Shown here piece after piece: positions 8,111 to 16,121 of a DNA stretch of 46,029 nucleotides. Made by a program: the position numbers and the translations under genes. Within the stretch, counting starts at the first letter, position 1, and every line of letters starts with the position of its first letter. Origin of the DNA: an uncultured Planctomycetaceae bacterium (GTDB lineage Bacteria > Planctomycetota > Planctomycetia > Planctomycetales > Planctomycetaceae). The notes under the pieces are model-generated. The model saw only the letters and a program-made list of their open reading frames with translations, had not been told where the DNA came from and made no database searches. The stretch is from NCBI GenBank assembly GCA_903896675.1, contig CAITYU010000318.1:1-46029 (forward strand). The letters are read 5' to 3'.

Positions 8111-9412
8111 TCAGGTTGCCCGGGCAGACTCGCCCCGCAGGAAGCAGCCCAGCAGGCAGGCTGCCGCGAGGCCCACCCCGGCCAGCAGCAGCAGCAGAAC
8201 TGACCAGCCGTGAGTTTCAGCCAGTCGCGTGGCCTGCCAGTAAAATGCGGCCGTTGCCCCAAAGCCAGCGGCGTCCAGCAGCGATACCAGCAGGCCGGCT
8301 CTCGAACCACCAAACTCAGCAGAAAACACACTGGCGGGGATGTAATAGCACGGCGACAAACACACGCCGAACACAAACAACAGTGCCGTGGCAACCAGCG
8401 CTGCCGTGTTTGTCGCAAGGTGCAACGCGGGCAGTACTGCGAAGGTGGCCAGACAGCCGGCAGCAGCAACCAGCAGTGCCGGCAGCACCAGTGCCATCCG
8501 GCGACGTCCGAGCAGATCGAACACCCAGCCTCCGATCAGCACGGAAATCAGGCTGCCGAATGGAAAAGCCGAGGTTACGCGACTGGCGTCGCTGGCCGAC
8601 AGGCCAAGCGAGCCTTTGAGGAACAGGGGGATCAGTAACAGCACGTCCCACAGCACCGCCATGCCCATCAGTCCGCCACAGATGAGCCAGCAGCGCGGAC
8701 TGATGGCGAAGCGTTTCAGAGCCAGAGTCAGGGGCTCATTGGAACCGGAGTTCACCACCGCCCGTGTCGCAATGTCCGGACGACTGCGAATCAACAGGGC
8801 ATAAACTACGGCCAATGGCACAGCCACCGCCGCCGTCACCAGTCCAGGCAATCGCCAGCCATGCCCGGAAACCAGTGAGCCGAGCCCGAATGTGGCTGCC
8901 AGGACTCCAACACGAGAACTGGTGGAAAGTACCCCCCAGATTCGACCTGCCTCGTTTGGCAGCGCCCACGCGGAGACAATTCTGGTCATTGCCGGCCAGC
9001 CGGCGGCCTGAGCCAGCATGATGACGAATACTGCCGCACGAATCTGCTGACCATCGCCGGCCTGGGAAAAACCGACAGCTCCAGCCGCTGCCAGCAACAA
9101 CCCCAGCGTCAGCGTGACACGACCACCCAGCACATCAGCCAGCCACCCCCAGAGAAACTTTCCGACCAGCCCACCCAGCGTGCCGGTCCCGATGATCTGG
9201 CCCCACGCGCTGAGGCTGATGCCCAGTCGCGGGTCACTGCAGATTTCCGTCGCTGCAATTGCCGGCAGCGTTCGCAGCGCCATGGAGACGCCATAAGCCA
9301 GATACAGCAGCCCGAACACACGCCAGCAACGGACCATCCCTGAAGCGGTGGATGCTGCCGACGCAGCAGGCAGCGATGAATCGGATGAAGAGGAATTCAT
9401 GTAAGTTGACAT
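8111..9412 (-). CDS. MFS transporter, organophosphate antiporter-like
   Basis: This is a 433-aa membrane protein with about 12 hydrophobic segments typical of the major facilitator superfamily. The stretch GWPAMTRIVSAWALPNEAGRI, followed by WGVLSTSSRVG, matches the GWP-x-R-x-W-x-E-x-G-x-WG pattern I associate with organophosphate:phosphate antiporters (GlpT, UhpT, UhpC). Substrates such as glycerol-3-phosphate or hexose phosphate are therefore plausible, but the sequence does not prove it. I chose the ATG at 9412 (AGGG about 11 nt upstream); ATGs at 9430 and 9400 are alternatives. It lies 75 nt downstream of an acyltransferase gene on the same strand, which suggests co-transcription. Confidence 0.85.
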   Translation of the reverse strand: MSTYMNSSSSDSSLPAASAASTASGMVRCWRVFGLLYLAYGVSMALRTLPAIAATEICSDPRLGISLSAWGQIIGTGTLGGLVGKFLWGWLADVLGGRVTLTLGLLLAAAGAVGFSQAGDGQQIRAAVFVIMLAQAAGWPAMTRIVSAWALPNEAGRIWGVLSTSSRVGVLAATFGLGSLVSGHGWRLPGLVTAAVAVPLAVVYALLIRSRPDIATRAVVNSGSNEPLTLALKRFAISPRCWLICGGLMGMAVLWDVLLLIPLFLKGSLGLSASDASRVTSAFPFGSLISVLIGGWVFDLLGRRRMALVLPALLVAAAGCLATFAVLPALHLATNTAALVATALLFVFGVCLSPCYYIPASVFSAEFGGSRAGLLVSLLDAAGFGATAAFYWQATRLAETHGWSVLLLLLAGVGLAAACLLGCFLRGESARAT

Positions 9413-9487
9413 GGTCAGGACCCTGCACAAAGCCCGTTGAAGCTGATCTGTATCGTTGCACCAGACAGAAGCACCACCGCAGAAAAT

Positions 9488-10723
9488 TCAGGCTCCGAGG
9501 GCACTGGCCTGATAGCGGCGACAGTGCACACTCGTTTGCAGCAGCAGGCTGCGCAGTTGCAACTCAAGTGACGCCAGCAGAGGATCCGTTTCGGCATGTC
9601 GATCGCGAGTGGCCGAGGCAGCGATGGGTTCACCAACCTCAATGACGGCACGCCGCGGACCAATGCGGGATTCCGTACCGTTCAGGTGCTCATCAAAGCG
9701 TTCGATGGTTTCCAGAATCCGATCGACGGTCGGATTGCTGGCCACATAATCGGGCGGGTAAAGACTCAGTGACTGCGCCAGTTCAGCATGCTTCAATTGA
9801 GCCCAGCGCCGCTCCTGTTCTGCGGTCGGCAACTGCCCCTCAATCATGTCCGGCAGAATTGCGCGCCGCAGATCCCGGACACGAGCAATGACTGATCCGG
9901 TGCGGGCCCCCTTCAGCCACTGCTCTTCGGCCGGTACCAGCAGGTGGTCAATCAGACGCTGCAGACGCTGTTCAAGATTTCCCGCCTGCGCTGCTCCGAG
10001 ATATTCCAGTTCTTTCAGAGCCAACAAGGCGCCCCCCACGCGTACCACCCGTTCGGTCAGTGGCAGCCCACTGAGTGGTTTCCACGACAACCGCTGCTCG
10101 ATGCTGCGCAACAGAGAATCGGCAGTCTTATCAATGTCTCCCTCAAACACATAGCGAATGGCCACCGGCACCACAAACACCTGCCGGCCGGTGGATTCCT
10201 GCTGGCGACGACAGCGAGCAGCGGCAGTCCGAGCGATGAACGAGACACCTTCCTGCAGCGCATTCAAAGAATCATTGGCCTGACTGAGCGCCCCCTCAGG
10301 GAAAATCACCAGCGGCCGGGATGCCGACGACAGAATCTCCACGGCCTGCTCCACCGCCGCACGATCAATGCCCTCACGATAAATGCTGAATGCTCCCATC
10401 CGACGCAGCATGAAGGACTGCAACCGGCTGCCCCGGAAAAGGTGCGAACTGGCCATGACATGGAAGGGCTGCCCAAGCTTTGCGGAGAGAAAATTGAGCA
10501 CCAGAGCGTCGGACATCCGGCAATGGTTGGGGGCCATCAATAAACCATGTCCGGCCTGCTGCAGTGCCCGCAGTTTCTCAACAGAGCCGATATCAACACG
10601 CTGAACCCCAAAGCTGCGACGCAGATGCATCGGCACCAGACATGACAGCACGCGGGGCCAGAGGTTGCCGGTGTGGGGAGGAACAAACTGGTAGCGAGAA
10701 TCGGTCGGCAGTAACGGGGTCAT
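9488..10723 (-). CDS. PlsC-type acyltransferase
   Basis: This 411-aa protein has the glycerolipid acyltransferase motifs in order. The catalytic NHCRMSD (H67 to D72, HX4D) is followed by GAFSIYREG and then FPEG at 141-144. These enzymes move an acyl group from acyl-ACP or acyl-CoA to lysophosphatidate or glycerol-3-phosphate at the inner membrane. It is longer than ordinary PlsC (about 240-260 aa). About 160 C-terminal residues after the catalytic domain are helical and unassigned. No transmembrane helix is evident, so it may be peripheral. The ATG at 10723 has AGGAG about 10 nt upstream; the longer upstream frame is Cys/Trp-rich and unlikely. The downstream gene is the organophosphate-antiporter-like carrier. 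Confidence 0.88.
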   Translation of the reverse strand: MTPLLPTDSRYQFVPPHTGNLWPRVLSCLVPMHLRRSFGVQRVDIGSVEKLRALQQAGHGLLMAPNHCRMSDALVLNFLSAKLGQPFHVMASSHLFRGSRLQSFMLRRMGAFSIYREGIDRAAVEQAVEILSSASRPLVIFPEGALSQANDSLNALQEGVSFIARTAAARCRRQQESTGRQVFVVPVAIRYVFEGDIDKTADSLLRSIEQRLSWKPLSGLPLTERVVRVGGALLALKELEYLGAAQAGNLEQRLQRLIDHLLVPAEEQWLKGARTGSVIARVRDLRRAILPDMIEGQLPTAEQERRWAQLKHAELAQSLSLYPPDYVASNPTVDRILETIERFDEHLNGTESRIGPRRAVIEVGEPIAASATRDRHAETDPLLASLELQLRSLLLQTSVHCRRYQASALGA

Positions 10724-11132
10724 GATGATAGGCTCCTGAGCGTTGGAAAATCCGAGACAAAGGCCGTGTGTTGCCTTCTTGCAGCAGCCGTACCAAAACC
10801 AGAAAAATCCACACAAATGCAATCACGCCAACAACTTAAACTCCTCCAAAGCACAACCGCTCGAAAATGAACCCGCAAAAAACACCCAGCCCACAAACAA
10901 AAAATGCACAGCGAAGGTGAACCTCGTCGGAATGCAGAAGTTGCCCGAATCGCTGCTGCCGTTGGACAGCGAACTTCGCAGTTCCCAAAATCTGCCTCTG
11001 TTCGCCCTTGTACAATTCCTCAGCGACCCGAATAATCCTGCGGTTGCGAGCAGTCAGGTGAACTCGCCCACTCGCCAATCCCGGATAAAGCCAGCAACTG
11101 TGTCCCGTCTAAGCACAACAATCGTGTACGCG
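10724..11132. other. Divergent intergenic region with A/C-rich strand bias
   Basis: This region of 409 bases lies between the minus-strand acyltransferase and the plus-strand His/Cys-rich gene. Its first part (about 10785-10920) is strikingly rich in A and C on the plus strand and almost free of T and G runs. The second part carries a possible promoter at 11008-11036. Frames open through it, but their composition (Asn, Lys, Gln, Pro) is unlike the neighbouring proteins, so I do not call a gene. Confidence 0.6.
11008..11036 (+). promoter_or_regulatory. Candidate sigma70-type promoter
   Basis: TTGTAC (11008-11013) and AATAAT (11031-11036) are separated by exactly 17 bp. The -10 matches consensus in five of six positions, the -35 in only three. 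It would start transcription about 90 nt before the His/Cys-rich gene. Confidence 0.35.
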
Positions 11133-11531
11133 ATGCGACTGACCGCGGTTTTGGCCGTGGTGTTCAGTGCGATGATTGCGCGGCCGCTGCACGAGCTGGA
11201 GCATTCCGGAACAGTGTCCGGCGAGGCTGCGGGGGGGCGACCAGCCTGCAGTTGCGGTCATCTGCACGGGCACGGGAAACCCTCAGCTTCTCAAAAGCCC
11301 CTGTCGGCAGTCGATCCTGACAACCAGCCACAGGACAGCGAATCAGATGGTTCGCACAGCCATGACTCCTGCAGCATCTGTCTGGCGTTCTGGCTGCAGA
11401 GCCCATTTGTCCCGGTGCAGCAGTTTGCGGTAGAACTGGTGGTTCAGCGACTCGCCAACTCTGAATTGCTGTCCCAGTGCAGCGTGCACACATTGTGTTT
11501 GCCACCCCTGCGGGGTCCGCCGGCAGCCTGA
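11133..11531 (+). CDS. Small exported His/Cys-rich protein, DUF2946-like
   Basis: This is a 132-aa protein with an N-terminal hydrophobic signal (LTAVLAVVFSAMIA). Next come a His/Cys-rich part (CSCGHLHGHG), a hydrophilic linker and a second cluster, HSHDSCSICLAFW. It ends in a Pro-rich tail, LPPLRGPPAA. The order of HSHDSCSIC followed by a hydrophobic stretch and a terminal R-x-PP tail resembles DUF2946 proteins, which are often linked to metal handling. That assignment is from memory and tentative. The start is uncertain: the ATG at 11133 lacks a clear ribosome site, and the GTG at 11100 is the main alternative. A DUF1559 gene starts 146 nt downstream. Confidence 0.6.
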   Translation: MRLTAVLAVVFSAMIARPLHELEHSGTVSGEAAGGRPACSCGHLHGHGKPSASQKPLSAVDPDNQPQDSESDGSHSHDSCSICLAFWLQSPFVPVQQFAVELVVQRLANSELLSQCSVHTLCLPPLRGPPAA

Positions 11532-11677
11532 TACAGGCCCGTTGCGGCCAACCTCAATGGCCACTGCTCCTGCTCCTGCGCGTCTGTATCGACTGGCATC
11601 CGCGAAATGCCTGTCACGCGACAGGGACCTGCTCTCAATCTCGCCGCGTGCCTGCGGCTCCTTCATAAGGTTTCCCA

Positions 11678-12598
11678 ATGCGCCGTTCAATTCCCAGCCG
11701 CGTTCGCGGCTTCACGCTCATCGAACTGCTGGTCGTCATCGCGATTATCGCCATTCTGGTGGCATTGCTGCTGCCCGCAGTGCAGCAGGCCCGCGAGGCT
11801 GCTCGCCGAACCAGCTGCAAGAACAATCTCAAGCAGATCGGACTGGCACTGCAGAATTATCACGATGTACACAGCACCTTCCCCCCCGGCTGGATTGCCG
11901 TGAATGCCTTTGGCTTCCCCTCAGCTCACGATGGCGGCAGCGGTATTGGCTGGGCCGCCATGATTCTGCCGCAGATGGAACAGGACAACACGTGGCGACT
12001 GTTCAATTCCAGTAATTCCCTCGTGGATCCCCTGAATGCGGCGTTCATTCGAGTTCAGATGCCGGCTTACAAATGCCCTTCCGACCCACAGCCCGAATAC
12101 TTTGATCTCGTCGAGGAAGGCGGGACTGCAGTCCTGGCAAAAGCCCCTGTTGCCAACTACGTCGGCAGTTTTGGAACGGAAGAGTTGCACGGCTGCGAAA
12201 ACGACCCGGGCGACGCACCCGTCACTCGGTCAGGGCAATGCATGGGCGACGGCTACTTTTTCCATAACAGCAAAATGAGGATCGCCGATGTGACTGATGG
12301 TGGCAGCAATACGTTCATCGTCGGCGAACGCCGGACCAGTCGCCAGCTTGGCTGGTACTCCACATGGCCCGGAATGTTCGCCGAGGCTGAGGAAGCCTTT
12401 CAGCGAGTTCTGGGAGTCGCTGACCACACACCGAATGACCCCCACATTCACTTCGACGACTTCAGCAGCAATCACACCGGAGGCGCTCAGTTCTGCCTCG
12501 GTGATGGTTCAGTCAGATTCATTTCGAACAGCATCAGCGATGTGGTTTACAAAAGCCTCGCCACGGTGGGCGGGGGCGAAATCGTGGGAGAATTCTGA
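11678..12598 (+). CDS. DUF1559 domain protein with type IV prepilin-like N-terminus
   Basis: This 306-aa protein has a short basic leader that ends in Gly11 before [20 protein letters not shown], with Glu at +5. The conserved [27 protein letters not shown] follows and then LQNYHDVHSTFPPGW. The C-terminal hallmark is HTGGAQFCLGDGSVRFIS. AAGG lies about 7 nt before the ATG. It is a paralogue of the genes at 4285-5385 and 13162-14199; identity is high only in the first 60 residues and near the C-terminus. It probably shares a transcript with the small His/Cys-rich gene upstream. A hairpin follows its stop. Confidence 0.93.
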   Translation: MRRSIPSRVRGFTLIELLVVIAIIAILVALLLPAVQQAREAARRTSCKNNLKQIGLALQNYHDVHSTFPPGWIAVNAFGFPSAHDGGSGIGWAAMILPQMEQDNTWRLFNSSNSLVDPLNAAFIRVQMPAYKCPSDPQPEYFDLVEEGGTAVLAKAPVANYVGSFGTEELHGCENDPGDAPVTRSGQCMGDGYFFHNSKMRIADVTDGGSNTFIVGERRTSRQLGWYSTWPGMFAEAEEAFQRVLGVADHTPNDPHIHFDDFSSNHTGGAQFCLGDGSVRFISNSISDVVYKSLATVGGGEIVGEF

Positions 12599-12619
12599 GT
12601 CGAGGTGACTGTGACCAGC

Positions 12620-12646
12620 CGGGACGGCGGACAGACCGCCGTCCTG
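12620..12646 (+). terminator. GC-rich hairpin after DUF1559 gene, no T-tract
   Basis: GGACGGCGG (12622-12630) pairs perfectly with CCGCCGTCC (12636-12644) around a 5-nt loop, and two more pairs can extend it. It lies about 20 nt after the stop. The absence of a T-run makes intrinsic termination uncertain; it may instead protect the 3' end. Confidence 0.4.
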
Positions 12647-13013
12647 CTGCAAGAGCCTGCCTGCAAAAGCCCAGTTCGGCGAAGTGAGGACCTGCCACGG
12701 CAAACTGCCGAGAGAAACGGCAGCGGCAAACATGCGGGGCAACCACAAAAATAGACCTGGAAGTCCGCTTCAGCAGGCAACTGGAGCCTGAATCCTCAGA
12801 AAACGACCTCCGAACAGTTGCACGAGGACTTTCCCTGCGACTGCAACTGCGTTTCATGGGCCTGCGTTACCGGCCACCAGCGAATGCTGCTGCCTGCTCG
12901 TCAATCAAGGCACAGCACGGCCGCAATTTGACCGATTGACCGATTCCTCTGCCGCAGCATGCCTGTCGCCCGAGAAGAATTCCTGTTTGCCGTGAATTCT
13001 TGCTCACACAGAA

Positions 13014-13042
13014 TTGACTCGCTTTCCGAGAAATAGTAAAAG
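13014..13042 (+). promoter_or_regulatory. Candidate sigma70-type promoter for DUF1559 gene
   Basis: TTGACT (13014-13019, five of six consensus bases) and TAAAAG (13037-13042, four of six) are separated by 17 bp. The predicted start would leave a leader of about 110 nt before the ATG at 13162. Confidence 0.45.
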
Positions 13043-13053
13043 CGATACGAGCG

Positions 13054-13105
13054 CACACGGAGCCGTGCCCCGGGTGCTGATTTCTCTGGCCGTGTGGCCT
13101 TTTTT
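13054..13105 (+). promoter_or_regulatory. Possible leader hairpin/attenuator
   Basis: CACACGG (13054-13060) pairs perfectly with CCGTGTG (13090-13096). GCC and six T residues (13100-13105) follow. It lies inside the predicted leader of the DUF1559 gene at 13162, where a terminator-like structure could act as an attenuator. The 29-nt loop makes it a weak call. Confidence 0.3.
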
Positions 13106-13161
13106 CGGGGCAGTTACGGCATATTGAGGCTCTTTTTTCATAATTTTTTCAGGGGCTCTTC

Positions 13162-14199
13162 ATGAAACTCAGCTCAATGAAACGCAATGCGTTTACGCTG
13201 ATCGAGCTGCTGGTGGTGATTGCCATCATCGCCATCCTGGTAGCATTGTTGCTGCCGGCTGTGCAGCAGGCGCGCGAGGCGGCTCGCCGAACGCAGTGCA
13301 AGAACAACCTGAAACAAATCGGGTTGGCAATGCACAACTACCATGATGTGCACAATCAGTTCCCGCCCAGCATTGGCTGGAACCCCGGTCCGGCGTACGC
13401 CAACGACATAGTTGCGGCGTTCTCCGACAAGGTATTTATGCTGCCTTACATCGAGCGCGCAAACGAGTTCAGTCGCGTCCGCTACGACCAGTATCCGTAT
13501 GCTCACTGGTATCGGGGCAGCAACACGGCTCTCAGTGGACGCATTCCGGTCTTCAACTGCCCGTCGCAGAATGGACCGAACCAGAATGGCGCTGACGGTA
13601 ACTTCACGTATGCGGTCAACAATGGCGTTCAGCGTCTGTCTACCAACAACGGCGCATCGGCCATCAGTGGCTGGGAAGGCAACCACAACGGTGTTGCCTC
13701 CTACCTCGGAAACGGCAGCAATCAGGATGCCCCGGTTGGTTTCCACAATATGCCGGACGGCTCCAGCAACACCGCAGCTTACGCGGAATTTGCCATGGAT
13801 CTGTTTGTGCCTGAGCCCTACGGTCCTCGCACAAAGCAGATCAAAACCTGGGCCAGCGGCAACACTCACGTTCAGCTTCGTCAGAACTGTCTTGCAATTA
13901 CTTCATCGGCGGACAACGGCGGTGGTCGGCACGTGATGCGAGGTGCGGGGTGGTCATGGTCTTTCGTGGGTGCCGGCAACGTCTACTCGCACAACATGAA
14001 CCCTAACGAGACATCCTGCCACTCGAACGAAGGCGACTGGTACGGTTCAACCATGATGAGTGCTTCCAGCTGGCACACCGGTGGTGCTCAGATCTGTCTC
14101 GCTGACGGGTCGGTGAAATTCATCAGCGAAACCATCGATTACGCCACCTGGGTCCGCCTTGGCGCTCGCAACGATGGACAGGTCATCGGCGAATACTAA
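13162..14199 (+). CDS. DUF1559 domain protein with type IV prepilin-like N-terminus
   Basis: This is a 345-aa protein. The leader [10 protein letters not shown] precedes FTLIELLVV, with Glu at +5. The residue before the predicted cleavage site is Ala10, not the usual Gly, which may slow or prevent prepilin-peptidase processing. The conserved block [27 protein letters not shown] and the C-terminal [18 protein letters not shown] are present. The middle is rich in Asn and Ser. AGGGGC lies 6-8 nt upstream of the ATG. The gene has its own candidate promoter and leader and a strong terminator after the stop, so it is probably monocistronic. Confidence 0.93.
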   Translation: MKLSSMKRNAFTLIELLVVIAIIAILVALLLPAVQQAREAARRTQCKNNLKQIGLAMHNYHDVHNQFPPSIGWNPGPAYANDIVAAFSDKVFMLPYIERANEFSRVRYDQYPYAHWYRGSNTALSGRIPVFNCPSQNGPNQNGADGNFTYAVNNGVQRLSTNNGASAISGWEGNHNGVASYLGNGSNQDAPVGFHNMPDGSSNTAAYAEFAMDLFVPEPYGPRTKQIKTWASGNTHVQLRQNCLAITSSADNGGGRHVMRGAGWSWSFVGAGNVYSHNMNPNETSCHSNEGDWYGSTMMSASSWHTGGAQICLADGSVKFISETIDYATWVRLGARNDGQVIGEY

Positions 14200-14227
14200 G
14201 ATCTGGCAGCGACCTGCTTTGGACCAG

Positions 14228-14262
14228 GCCGGAGTGTCGCAGGACATTCCGGCTTTTTTTTT
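14228..14262 (+). terminator. Rho-independent terminator
   Basis: An 11-bp stem (GCCGGAGTGTC with GACATTCCGGC, one G-T pair) with a tight loop is followed by nine T residues. It starts 28 nt after the DUF1559 stop and isolates that gene from the long cluster downstream. Confidence 0.93.
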
Positions 14263-14300
14263 GATTTCCCGGTGCGTTTCGGCCGTTTCGGTGTGATCGC

Positions 14301-16121
14301 ATGAAGTCTCTTCGGATGTGTCTCTGCGCGGTTCTTGGCTGCGCGTCAATCGTGGTGATCGGCTGCGAGGGGCGAACTACGGAACCGCCGGGCGGTGCCG
14401 CAGCTTCAGTTGAGTCATCGGCCGATCAACCCCCGGCAGGCTCGGCAGCCAGCAGGCGTGCGTCCGCGCCTCCGCCTCCTGTGATCAGCCCTGACGACCC
14501 ATCCCAGTCGGTCACGGCCTCCTACATGGATGTCGCAGCGTCATTGGGCGTGGAATTCCGGTATTTTGAAGATCGAGTGCCCGGCCGATTTCTGCTGCCG
14601 GAAGTTATGGGAGGGGGAGTGGCGTGGATCGATCTGGATCTGGATGGCTGGCGGGATCTGTACTTTACAAATGGCGCGAGCCTGGACCCTGCCGCCGGTG
14701 AGCCTGCTGTCACAGCCCCGCGAAATCGTGTGTTTTTGAGCCGTCGCAGCCAGCAATTCACTGATGTTTCCGCCATCAGCGGGGCCGATGATGGGGGTTA
14801 TGGTCAGGGTGTTGCGGCTGCGGATTACGACTCTGACGGCTTCACCGATCTGTTCATTTCAAACTATGGCAACGATGTGCTGTACAGAAATAACGGGGAC
14901 GGTACCTGGACCAACGTGACGCAGGTGGCGGCCATCGGTGATCCTCTGTGGAGCACCAGTGCGGTCTGGCTGGATTTGAACGACGATGGTTTTCCTGATC
15001 TTTACTGTGCCAACTACATGGACGTGACACTCAGCAACAGTGAACCGTGTCTCTACGAGGGGCGTGCAGGCTACTGCGGCCCGGGAAAGTTCAATGGCCT
15101 GCGGGACTCGGTCTGGGTCAGTGACGGCATGGGCGGATTTCGAGACGGTGTTGCCGAGCTGGGGCTGACGGCCCCGGCATCGAAGGGGCTGGCCATCTGC
15201 GCCGTGGACCTGGATCGCGACCTGCGGCCTGAGATTTACGTTGCCAACGATATGGAGGCCAACCTGCTGTTTACGCGGACGGCGGCGACGGAAGTGCCAG
15301 CCACAGCCACAGCCGTGTGGCGGGAACTGGCGGGTTCTGCCGGGGCCGCTGTCAGTGGTGACGGGTTGAACGAAGCCAGCATGGGAATCGCCGCAGCGGA
15401 TTACGACAACGACGGGCTGGTGGATCTGTATCTGACACACTACTACCAGATGAAAAACACGTTGTACCGAAATCTGGGGAATCTTCTGTTTGAGGACAAC
15501 AGCCTGCGCAGCGGTGTGGCTGCCACCAGTCTGGCATTTCTGGGCTTTGGTACTGTTCCACTGGACTTCAATCGCGATGGCCGACAGGACATTTTCATTG
15601 CGAATGGACATGTTCTGGGGCCGGCGATCGAACCGAATGCCATGACACCACAACTGCTGCAGAACGATGGCCGTCGCTTCCGTGATGTCTCAGCCCAGGC
15701 CGGGCCCTACTTCGTGGACGCGTGGATTGGTCGCGGTGTCTCGGCCGGCGATTTCGACAACAATGGCTCTGCGGATATCGCGGTCAGTCACATCGATCGA
15801 CCGGTTTCCATCCTGCAGAATCGCACAAAAATCGAATCTGCGTGGCTGGGAATTCGACTGGCTCGGACCGATCGTCGTTCCTGCTGTGGCGCGCGAGTCC
15901 GGGTCACCATCGGTGATCAGACGACCGAGCAGAGTTTATCAGCCGGAGGCAGCTATCTTTCCACAAACGATGACCGCCTGCTGTTTTTTGGTCCGGTGAA
16001 TGCAGATGCAGGCACAGTTGAAGTGACGTGGACGGACGGCAGCGTCAGTACCTGCAAACTGGCTGTGAATCAACACTACCACATCCTGCAGGGTCGCGAT
16101 CCCGTGGGTGCCGTCCCATGA
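14301..16121 (+). CDS. FG-GAP/VCBS repeat and ASPIC/UnbV lipoprotein (CRTAC1-like)
   Basis: This is a 606-aa exported protein. The signal ends in a lipobox at Cys22 (VVIGC). Several integrin-like FG-GAP/VCBS repeats follow, each with a calcium-loop pattern (DLDLDGWRDL, DYDSDGFTDL, DLNDDGFPDL, DYDNDGLVDL, DFNRDGRQDI, DFDNNGSADI). The Cys motif CLYEGRAGYCGPGKF is typical of this family. The last 100 residues form the ASPIC/UnbV domain (LGIRLARTDRRSCCGARVRV, then VEVTWTDGS). Such beta-propellers mediate binding at the cell surface; the partner is unknown. It is the first gene of a long collinear run, and its stop overlaps the next start (ATGA). Confidence 0.92.
   Translation: MKSLRMCLCAVLGCASIVVIGCEGRTTEPPGGAAASVESSADQPPAGSAASRRASAPPPPVISPDDPSQSVTASYMDVAASLGVEFRYFEDRVPGRFLLPEVMGGGVAWIDLDLDGWRDLYFTNGASLDPAAGEPAVTAPRNRVFLSRRSQQFTDVSAISGADDGGYGQGVAAADYDSDGFTDLFISNYGNDVLYRNNGDGTWTNVTQVAAIGDPLWSTSAVWLDLNDDGFPDLYCANYMDVTLSNSEPCLYEGRAGYCGPGKFNGLRDSVWVSDGMGGFRDGVAELGLTAPASKGLAICAVDLDRDLRPEIYVANDMEANLLFTRTAATEVPATATAVWRELAGSAGAAVSGDGLNEASMGIAAADYDNDGLVDLYLTHYYQMKNTLYRNLGNLLFEDNSLRSGVAATSLAFLGFGTVPLDFNRDGRQDIFIANGHVLGPAIEPNAMTPQLLQNDGRRFRDVSAQAGPYFVDAWIGRGVSAGDFDNNGSADIAVSHIDRPVSILQNRTKIESAWLGIRLARTDRRSCCGARVRVTIGDQTTEQSLSAGGSYLSTNDDRLLFFGPVNADAGTVEVTWTDGSVSTCKLAVNQHYHILQGRDPVGAVP

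Larger units (their letters stand above)
12599..13161. other. Intergenic region between two DUF1559 genes
   Basis: These 563 bases carry no credible gene. They hold a 9-11 bp hairpin after the upstream stop (12620-12646), an 8-bp tandem repeat TTGACCGA (12928-12943) and several GAATTC/GAATTG motifs around 12978-13016. They also hold a candidate promoter (13014-13042) and a leader hairpin with a T-run (13054-13105). Confidence 0.65.

Noticed and set aside
12928-12943. Tandem TTGACCGA repeat as an operator or promoter pair
   Set aside because: Only two copies of an 8-bp word without a matching -10; could be chance.
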